Below, piece after piece: positions 4,947 through 9,513 of a DNA stretch of 9,513 nt. Within the stretch, counting starts at the first letter, position 1; each line of letters starts with the position of its first letter. A program made the translations under genes and the position numbers. Origin of the DNA: an uncultured Simplicispira sp. (GTDB lineage Bacteria > Pseudomonadota > Gammaproteobacteria > Burkholderiales > Burkholderiaceae_C); contig CAIRYF010000113.1 of NCBI GenBank assembly GCA_903882725.1, positions 1 to 9,513 on the forward strand, in the 5' to 3' direction. The notes under the pieces were generated by a model. The model was not told the DNA's origin, did no database searches, and worked only from the letters and a program-made list of their open reading frames with translations.

Positions 4947-6197
4947 GGCGGGTGTTGGTGCAGACGCCAACCACGCCGCCACCGCCTTGACCCGCGCCGC
5001 GTGGATCATTTCACCCACTTTTGGCCCGCTAACGCCCGCTGATGCTGCGCTTTTAGCTATCGTTGCTGTAGCAACCGACTGCACTGCCTCCAGCGCTGCG
5101 CCCAGCCGCTGGCGCTGTGGGTAGCTTGATTCTTCCAGCCCCAGCCGCCCGCGCGCATCGCATTCACAGGCCAGCAAGATGTCGGCAAAACGCTCGGGCT
5201 TGCGGATGGCGTCGCAGCGCTCCAGCAGCCGCACCAGCGCGCTAGCGCCCAATTCGCTGCTCCTGTGGATGTTGCCGTGCTCGCGCGCGACCACGTCGGC
5301 GGTTTCGCGGCAGTCCACCGGCACGCGCAGGCGTTCGCACAGCCCTTTGAGCAGTTGGGCGCTGCGCTGCTCGTGGCCCAGGTGGCGCGGCAGCAGATGC
5401 GCTGGTGTGCTCGCCTTGCCCAGGTCGTGCGTCAGGCAGGCAAAGCGCACCGCCAGCGGTGCGTTCAGGCGCGCCGCCATGTCCAGCACCAGCAGCAGGT
5501 GCGCGCCGGTGCAGATTTCGGGGTGGTACTGCGCACGCTGGGGCACGCCCCACAGGCGGTTGACTTCGGGCAACACCACGGCCAGCGCGCCGCAATCGCG
5601 CAGCACCGTCAGCATCCGCGACGGCGCTTCTTCCATCAGCCCGCGCGACAGTTCTTGCCAGACGCGCTCGGCCACCAAATGGTCGGCCTCGCCGTGCGCC
5701 ACCATTTCGCGCATCAGTTGCAGCGTTTCGGGCGCAACCGAAAAATCGGTAAAGCGCGCCGCAAACCGTGCCACGCGCAGGATGCGCACCGGGTCTTCAC
5801 GAAACGCATCGGTCACGTGGCGCAGCACGCGCTGTTGCAGGTCATGCTGGCCGTTATAGGGGTCAAAAACGGCTCCAGTCCTTGCCCAGTCTGCGCTGGC
5901 AGCTATTGCATTGATAGTGAGATCGCGCCGCGCCAAGTCTTCTTCCAGCGTCACCTCGGGCGAGGTCTGCACCACAAAACCCCTGTAGCCGCGCCCACTT
6001 TTGCGCTCGGTGCGCGCCAGCGCATATTCCTCGCGGGTTTTGGGGTGCAAAAACACCGGAAAATCCCGCCCCACCGGCAGATAGCCCTGCGCGGCCATCT
6101 GCTCGGGCGTTGCACCCACCACCACCCAGTCGCGGTCACTGACCGCACGCCCCAAAAGGCAGTCGCGCACCGCGCCGCCGACGATATAAATTTTCAT
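4941..6197 (-). CDS. cca: Multifunctional CCA tRNA nucleotidyltransferase / HD phosphohydrolase
   Basis: This enzyme adds or repairs the CCA end of tRNA from CTP and ATP without a template; the bacterial long form also has 2',3'-cyclic phosphodiesterase and phosphatase activity in an HD domain. The 418 residues match E. coli Cca length and order: GGAVRD (7-12), the metal-binding DRD (Asp21, Asp23), [10 protein letters not shown] (43-52), [11 protein letters not shown] (56-66), RRDLTIN (90-96), DPYNG (112-116), [16 protein letters not shown] (133-148), ERVW (177-180), [10 protein letters not shown] (224-233) and the HD motif THDLGK (256-261, His257-Asp258). The ATG at 6195-6197 gives [12 protein letters not shown], as in E. 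coli; longer upstream frames lack family content. The loop between RRDLTIN and DPYNG (about 97-111) is encoded by a dispersed-repeat copy and is a few residues longer than I recall for E. coli. A weaker repeat-like segment lies near residues 376-394. Conserved residues are intact, so activity is expected. Confidence 0.96.
   Translation of the reverse strand: MKIYIVGGAVRDCLLGRAVSDRDWVVVGATPEQMAAQGYLPVGRDFPVFLHPKTREEYALARTERKSGRGYRGFVVQTSPEVTLEEDLARRDLTINAIAASADWARTGAVFDPYNGQHDLQQRVLRHVTDAFREDPVRILRVARFAARFTDFSVAPETLQLMREMVAHGEADHLVAERVWQELSRGLMEEAPSRMLTVLRDCGALAVVLPEVNRLWGVPQRAQYHPEICTGAHLLLVLDMAARLNAPLAVRFACLTHDLGKASTPAHLLPRHLGHEQRSAQLLKGLCERLRVPVDCRETADVVAREHGNIHRSSELGASALVRLLERCDAIRKPERFADILLACECDARGRLGLEESSYPQRQRLGAALEAVQSVATATIAKSAASAGVSGPKVGEMIHAARVKAVAAWLASAPTPAA
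5017..5075 (-). repeat. Degenerate match to the dispersed repeat near the cca 3' end (copy D)
   Basis: On the minus strand, CTACAGCAACGATAGCT followed by AAAAGCGCAG and a GTTAGCGGGCC end resembles the copies in thiL and cca. Identity is only roughly half, and one gap helps at the right end. It is read in the same frame as the other coding copies and gives I-A-K-S-A. The protein length here looks normal for the family, so chance similarity remains possible. Confidence 0.3.
5862..5919 (-). repeat. Dispersed ~58-bp repeat inside cca (copy C)
   Basis: On the minus strand this starts CACTATCAATGCAATAGCTG and ends TTTTTGAC. It aligns without gaps to copy A (about 41/58) and copy B (about 36/58). 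It encodes cca residues about 93-112, including [18 protein letters not shown], in frame. The first residues (LTIN) belong to the conserved Cca motif RRDLTIN, so part of the left-end similarity may be fixed by the protein. The right half lies in a variable loop and has no such excuse. Confidence 0.55.
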
Positions 6198-6240
6198 GCG
6201 GTCGAGTGTAGGGTTTGCACAAAAGCGTTTTAATCGGCCC
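6198..6240. promoter_or_regulatory. Short divergent spacer between cca and queC
   Basis: Only 43 bases separate the two divergent starts. It contains AT-rich AAAAGCGTTTTAAT (6221-6234) but no clear -35/-10 pair and no obvious ribosome-binding site for queC. At least one promoter must overlap the opposite coding sequence. Confidence 0.3.
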
Positions 6241-6951
6241 ATGCATACCACCGCCCTTGTTCTTTTCTCTGGTGGGCAGGACTCCACCACCTGCCTGGCC
6301 CATGCCCTAGAGCGCTATGAGCGCGTTGAAACCGTGGGGTTTGACTACGGTCAGCGCCACAGCGTGGAGATGCAGGCGCGCAGCGTGGTGCTGGCGCAAC
6401 TGCGCCAGCGCTTTGCCAACTGGGCACCGTTTTTGGGCCAAGACCATGTGCTCAGTTTGGACGTGCTGCGCCAAATTGGCGGCTCCTCGTTGACCGAGGA
6501 CACCGCTATCGCCCTGCAAGCCGACGGCCTGCCCAACACCTTTGTGCCCGGGCGCAACCTGCTGTTTTTGACGCTGGCTGGGGCGCTGGCCTATCGGCGC
6601 GGGTTGCAGGTACTGGTGACCGGTGTCTGCGAGGCTGATTTTTCGGGCTACCCCGACTGCCGCGACGACACCATGAAGGCCATGCAAGTGGCGCTGAACT
6701 TGGGACTGGCGCAGCGCCTGCGCATTGAAACGCCGCTGATGTGGATCGACAAAACCGCCACCTGGCAGCTGGCCGAAACCTTGGGCGGTGCGGCGCTGGT
6801 GGATTTGATTTTGGAGCACACGCACACCTGCTATGAAGGCGAGCGCGGCCAGCGCCACGGCTGGGGTTATGGCTGCGGCAAATGCCCGGCCTGCACGCTG
6901 CGCGCGCGCGGCTGGGCTGGTTACCGTGGACAAGAAACCGGCGCAGCATGA
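6241..6951 (+). CDS. queC: 7-cyano-7-deazaguanine synthase
   Basis: QueC converts 7-carboxy-7-deazaguanine, ammonia and ATP into preQ0, the precursor of the tRNA base queuosine; it is cytosolic. The 236 residues show the PP-loop SGGQDSTTC (10-18), FDYGQRH (34-40), FVPGRN (101-106), the GYPDCRD segment (136-142) and a zinc site formed by Cys197, Cys212, Cys215 and Cys218 (HTHTCYEG, then GCGKCPAC). The loop between the first and second zinc cysteines is longer than I recall in E. coli but fits betaproteobacterial QueC. The ATG at 6241 starts immediately before the PP-loop strand; an upstream in-frame ATG at 6196 would overlap the cca start and adds no family sequence. No Shine-Dalgarno is evident. 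The stop overlaps the next start in an ATGA, so the downstream gene is probably translationally coupled. No other queuosine genes are in the window. Confidence 0.95.
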   Translation: MHTTALVLFSGGQDSTTCLAHALERYERVETVGFDYGQRHSVEMQARSVVLAQLRQRFANWAPFLGQDHVLSLDVLRQIGGSSLTEDTAIALQADGLPNTFVPGRNLLFLTLAGALAYRRGLQVLVTGVCEADFSGYPDCRDDTMKAMQVALNLGLAQRLRIETPLMWIDKTATWQLAETLGGAALVDLILEHTHTCYEGERGQRHGWGYGCGKCPACTLRARGWAGYRGQETGAA

Positions 6952-7385
6952 GCCATACCCATACTGCTGATGCTTCGGGTTTTTTGGCTTCGCTGACTGT
7001 GGCCCAGTCGCCGCCGCCCGAGGGCAGCGCCGCCCAATGGCAAGAGCGCGCCGAAAGCCTGCAAGAGCGCGTCGATGGCCTGCAAGAAATTTTGGACAAG
7101 CCGCTGAGTGAAATTTTGGCCGACCGCGAAAAATCACAAGAAGCCGCTGCCGCGTGGGATTCATTTGGCGCGATGTGGATGCTGTCGCAGCGCGCCATGC
7201 GCCGCGTGGCGCTGGATTTGGCGACTGCGCAGGGCATCAGCGAGGCCGAGGTGGTGGCACGCGCCCTGCGCTACGCCAACGAGGTGCTCAACGGCGACGA
7301 AGAAAACTTGGGCGGCACGATTGCCCAAGCGCAAATGGCGCACATAGCGCGCCACAAGCCATTTTTGCGCAAGCAGTTCAAATAG
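6948..7385 (+). CDS. Uncharacterised protein translationally coupled to queC
   Basis: I do not recognise this 145-residue protein. It is acidic in the middle and mostly helical, with no signal peptide, membrane segment or cysteine. Residues about 31-66 ([21 protein letters not shown] onward) look like a coiled coil. The region 69-125 ([19 protein letters not shown], then [18 protein letters not shown]) is helical, and the C-terminus is basic ([12 protein letters not shown]). The ATG at 6948 overlaps the queC stop by four bases (ATGA), which favours this start over upstream in-frame codons lying within queC. Its codon use looks like that of its neighbours. The stop overlaps the convergent cyclo-ligase gene by eight bases. 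Co-transcription with queC is likely; a role in queuosine metabolism is only a possibility. Confidence 0.75.
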   Translation: MSHTHTADASGFLASLTVAQSPPPEGSAAQWQERAESLQERVDGLQEILDKPLSEILADREKSQEAAAAWDSFGAMWMLSQRAMRRVALDLATAQGISEAEVVARALRYANEVLNGDEENLGGTIAQAQMAHIARHKPFLRKQFK

Positions 7386-7950
7386 GCCAGACCACGCCGT
7401 TGTCGTTCAGGATGGTGTCCAGCGGCAGGTCGTGCTCTTCGGGACTGAAGTCATCTAAATAAGCATTGGTGTAACCCAAGCCCACCGTAAACGGGCGCGG
7501 CTGCAAGGTGGCCAGGGTGCGGTCGTAAAAGCCGCCGCCGTAGCCCAGCCGGTAGCCACCAGCGGCGTAACCAACGCAGGGGACAAACAACAGCGTTGGC
7601 ACGATGAGTTCGGTGTCCTTGGGTTTGGGGATGCCGTAGGCGTCGTCTTCCATCTCGCAGCCGGGGTACCAAGCGTGGAAGGTCATGGTTTTGTGCTGTT
7701 TGTTGACCACCGGCAGGCCAATGCGGCGCAGTTGCGGCTCGTCCAGCAACTCGCCATCTTCTTTCCAGCGGTGCAGCGCGGGCAGCGGGTCAAACTCGCC
7801 CTTGATGGGCCAATAGGCACCAATCACCGTATCGGGGCGGTGTATCAGCCAAATGCGCAGCACCTGCTGCAAAAGGTCGCCGCGCGCTAGGCGATCGGGC
7901 AGGTTGAGGCGCTGTTGCACCAGTGCTTTACGCAGGGCTGCTTTGTCCAT
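7378..7950 (-). CDS. ygfA: 5-formyltetrahydrofolate cyclo-ligase
   Basis: Also called methenyltetrahydrofolate synthetase (fau in E. coli). It uses ATP to convert 5-formyl-THF into 5,10-methenyl-THF, returning a storage or inhibitory folate to the one-carbon pool; it is cytosolic. The 190 residues match the family. Visible motifs are the basic N-terminal KAALRKALVQQR (3-14), AYWPIKGEFDP (45-55) with the substrate-side Glu52, VPTLLFVPCVGY (117-128) and the signature GGYRLGYGGGFYDR (131-144), which forms the phosphate-binding loop. The start at 7948-7950 has AAGGGA about nine bases upstream on the minus strand, a fair ribosome-binding site. Only 14 bases separate its ATG from that of the divergent transglycosylase gene. 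In E. coli the homologue lies downstream of 6S RNA; I see no such RNA gene here. Confidence 0.93.
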   Translation of the reverse strand: MDKAALRKALVQQRLNLPDRLARGDLLQQVLRIWLIHRPDTVIGAYWPIKGEFDPLPALHRWKEDGELLDEPQLRRIGLPVVNKQHKTMTFHAWYPGCEMEDDAYGIPKPKDTELIVPTLLFVPCVGYAAGGYRLGYGGGFYDRTLATLQPRPFTVGLGYTNAYLDDFSPEEHDLPLDTILNDNGVVWPI

Positions 7951-7964
7951 CCGATAATTCCCTT
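7951..7964 (+). promoter_or_regulatory. Minimal divergent spacer with a possible -10 box (GATAAT)
   Basis: Only 14 bases lie between two divergent ATG codons. On the plus strand GATAAT (7953-7958) matches TATAAT in five of six positions and ends six bases before the ATG at 7965, which would place the transcript start at or next to the start codon. No good -35 box lies 16-18 bases upstream, within the opposite gene. No plus-strand Shine-Dalgarno is present, which would fit a leaderless mRNA but does not prove one. Confidence 0.3.
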
Positions 7965-9513
7965 ATGCAATTGCTCAAAATTTTGACACCACTGGCGGCC
8001 TGTGCCGCACTCGCCGCTACCGCTTTTCCTAGCTTGGCCCAGCAGGCCACACTGGCTGCAACGCCTTCTGCGGCGCAAATCCAAGGCGATGCCGCTTTGG
8101 TCGAGATGCAGCAGGCGTTTCGCAAGTCTGACCGCAAAAGACTGACCGCCTTGCTGCCCGAAGCGCGCGGCCACGCGCTGGAGCCGTGGGCGGCTTACTG
8201 GGAACTGCGCGCCCGTTTGGACGAAGCCAGCGACGCTGAAGTATCCGCCTTCTTGCAGCGCTACGCCGGCAGTTACCAAGAAGACAGACTGCGCAACGAC
8301 TGGCTGCTGCTGCTGGGCCAGCGGCGCGATTGGAAGCGTTTTGCCGATCAGCACCCGCACTACCGGATGTCTGACGACCGTGAAGTGCAGTGCTACGCCC
8401 TGACGATTGAGCACATGAGCGCCCCCAGGCCCGCCGCCGCCATCGAGCAAGTGCGCAGCAACTGGTATGGCCAGCGCAACGCTGATGACGGCTGCACCCA
8501 CGCCGCCAGCGAGCTGTTTGCCACACGCCAATTGGCGCCGCTGGACGTGTGGCGCAAAGCGCGTTTGGCGGTCGAGGCCAACCGTATGCGCGCCGCGCGT
8601 GACGCCGTCACCATCGTCGCGCCCGAGGCGCTGGCCCAAGTGGCCGAGCTGGGCAGCAATCCGCAGAAGTTTTTGCGCAGCCGCGCTGCTGCTGCTACCA
8701 CTGCTGCCACTGCTGCCATGCGCCAGCGCCAAGAGCTGATGGTGTTGGCGCTGATCAAGCTGGCCAGCAGCGACCCCGACAGCGCGGCCGATTTGCTGGA
8801 AAACAAATGGAGCGGCCAGTTGACGCCCGAAGAGCGCCACTGGACATGGGGCGTGATCGGCAAGCAGGCGGCGTTTCGGCTATCGCCATCGGCCATGGAG
8901 TATTTCAACAAGGTTGGCAAAGACCAAGATTTGAACGACGACCTGTTGGGCTGGAAAGTGCGTGCCGCTTTGCGCGCGGGCGAATGGAAAACGGTACACA
9001 AAGCAATCGACGCCATGAGCGTCGAAGGGCGCAAGGACAGCACCTGGGTGTATTGGAAAGCGCGCGCGCTGCTGCAAAGCAAACCCAGCGAAGCCCAACG
9101 CGCCCAAGCGCAGCAACTGTTGCAAAGCATTGCCAGTACACGCGGTTTTTATGAACAGTTGGCGCTGGAAGACTTGGGCCAGCGCATCACCGTGCCGCCC
9201 ACACCCGCACCCTTGAGCGCGCAAGAAAAAGCCCAAGCGCGCTCCAATGTGGCGCTGAACCGGGCGCTGTACGCCATCTTTATCGGCCTGCGCAGCGAAG
9301 GCGTGCGCGAGTGGAATTACGCCACCAACCTGCACACCCCGGGCGGTATGGGCGAGCGCGATTTGCTCGCCGCTGCCGACTTTGCCTGCCAGCGCGAAGT
9401 CTGGGATCGCTGCATCAACACCAGCGAGCGCACCACCACGGTGGTCGATTACACGCAGCGCTTTCCCATGCCCTACCAAAGCGCCGTGGTGGCGCGCAGC
9501 CAAGCTATTGGCC
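7965..9513 (+). CDS. slt: Secreted Slt-type soluble lytic murein transglycosylase, 3' end outside window
   Basis: Lytic transglycosylases cleave the MurNAc-GlcNAc bond of peptidoglycan in the periplasm and leave 1,6-anhydro ends. The first 516 residues are present and the frame runs open off the window. MQLLKILTPLAACAALAATA followed by FPSLA is a signal peptide with probable cleavage after Ala25. The rest is helical and repeat-like, as in the U-shaped superhelical domain of Slt70: EPWAAYWELRARL, NDWLLLLGQRRDW, and later segments such as WTWGVIGKQAAFRL and WVYWKARALL. REWNYA and RFPMPYQ near residues 446-508 match the linker that comes just before the catalytic SLT domain, so the active-site glutamate must lie beyond position 9513. 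A low-complexity Ala/Thr stretch occupies 241-251. The start is chosen for the signal peptide; no Shine-Dalgarno is visible. Expected full length is roughly 640-700 residues. Confidence 0.88.
   Translation, partial: MQLLKILTPLAACAALAATAFPSLAQQATLAATPSAAQIQGDAALVEMQQAFRKSDRKRLTALLPEARGHALEPWAAYWELRARLDEASDAEVSAFLQRYAGSYQEDRLRNDWLLLLGQRRDWKRFADQHPHYRMSDDREVQCYALTIEHMSAPRPAAAIEQVRSNWYGQRNADDGCTHAASELFATRQLAPLDVWRKARLAVEANRMRAARDAVTIVAPEALAQVAELGSNPQKFLRSRAAAATTAATAAMRQRQELMVLALIKLASSDPDSAADLLENKWSGQLTPEERHWTWGVIGKQAAFRLSPSAMEYFNKVGKDQDLNDDLLGWKVRAALRAGEWKTVHKAIDAMSVEGRKDSTWVYWKARALLQSKPSEAQRAQAQQLLQSIASTRGFYEQLALEDLGQRITVPPTPAPLSAQEKAQARSNVALNRALYAIFIGLRSEGVREWNYATNLHTPGGMGERDLLAAADFACQREVWDRCINTSERTTTVVDYTQRFPMPYQSAVVARSQAIG
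8685..8717 (+). repeat. GCT/GCC/ACT triplet-rich tract in slt
   Basis: Four consecutive GCT codons are followed by ACC-ACT and two GCT-GCC pairs split by ACT, encoding an 11-residue Ala/Thr run (residues 241-251) between helical repeats. It looks like a small in-frame triplet expansion lengthening a loop. Confidence 0.6.

Noticed and set aside
5265..6233. A 322-residue plus-strand open frame opposite cca.
   Set aside because: The minus strand encodes Cca with every family motif; the plus frame is rich in His, Gln and Arg, typical of antisense reading, and has no recognisable motif.
7887..9503. Long minus-strand open frames of 207-317 residues opposite slt.
   Set aside because: The plus strand encodes a complete signal peptide and Slt superhelical domain. 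The minus frames show only shadow composition of GC-rich codons.
1..9513. Defence system, toxin-antitoxin pair, prophage, IS element, CRISPR array or tRNA gene.
   Set aside because: All long coding regions are assigned to housekeeping families or one small unknown gene. I saw no transposase or integrase motifs, regularly spaced repeats or tRNA-like cloverleaf.

Overview
The window looks like ordinary chromosome from a high-GC betaproteobacterium. The best fit is family Comamonadaceae (order Burkholderiales), with a Rhodoferax-like relative as the nearest guess. This rests on recalled protein resemblance (PgpA, ThiL, QueC with its long zinc-site loop, the Slt homologue), GC-rich codon use, and a short dispersed repeat that I associate from memory with this family. 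None of this was checked by a search.

Layout, left to right. Positions 1-58 hold a copy of the dispersed repeat. A minus-strand pair follows: pgpA (phosphatidylglycerophosphatase A) and thiL (thiamine-monophosphate kinase), with thiL upstream. An intergenic region of about 260 bases (1641-1900) separates thiL from plus-strand panE (2-dehydropantoate 2-reductase) and carries an intrinsic-terminator-like hairpin just before panE. Next on the plus strand are a three-helix membrane protein with a periplasmic C-terminal SPOR domain and, 29 bases later, trxC (thioredoxin 2). trxC converges on minus-strand cca (tRNA nucleotidyltransferase), and one hairpin contains both stop codons. Divergent from cca are queC (7-deazaguanine/queuosine pathway) and a start-stop-overlapping small gene of unknown function. 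That small gene converges on, and overlaps by 8 bases, a minus-strand 5-formyltetrahydrofolate cyclo-ligase gene. Fourteen bases from the cyclo-ligase start, a secreted Slt-type lytic transglycosylase begins on the plus strand and runs off the window before its catalytic domain.

Functionally this is a housekeeping set: cofactor synthesis (thiamine, pantothenate, folate), tRNA maturation and modification (cca, queC), phospholipid synthesis (pgpA), thiol redox (trxC) and peptidoglycan or division functions (SPOR protein, Slt). They do not form one pathway. I see no phage, IS, CRISPR, tRNA, rRNA or defence gene.

The most interesting signal is a repeat of about 58 bases. It occurs once between genes and, in recognisable form, inside the coding sequences of thiL and cca, with a weaker third coding match near the 3' end of cca. 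The three coding matches are read in the same frame and share the peptide pattern I-A-x-S-A. This resembles a small coding-tolerant repeat that spreads through genes without breaking them, comparable in principle to Rickettsia palindromic elements.
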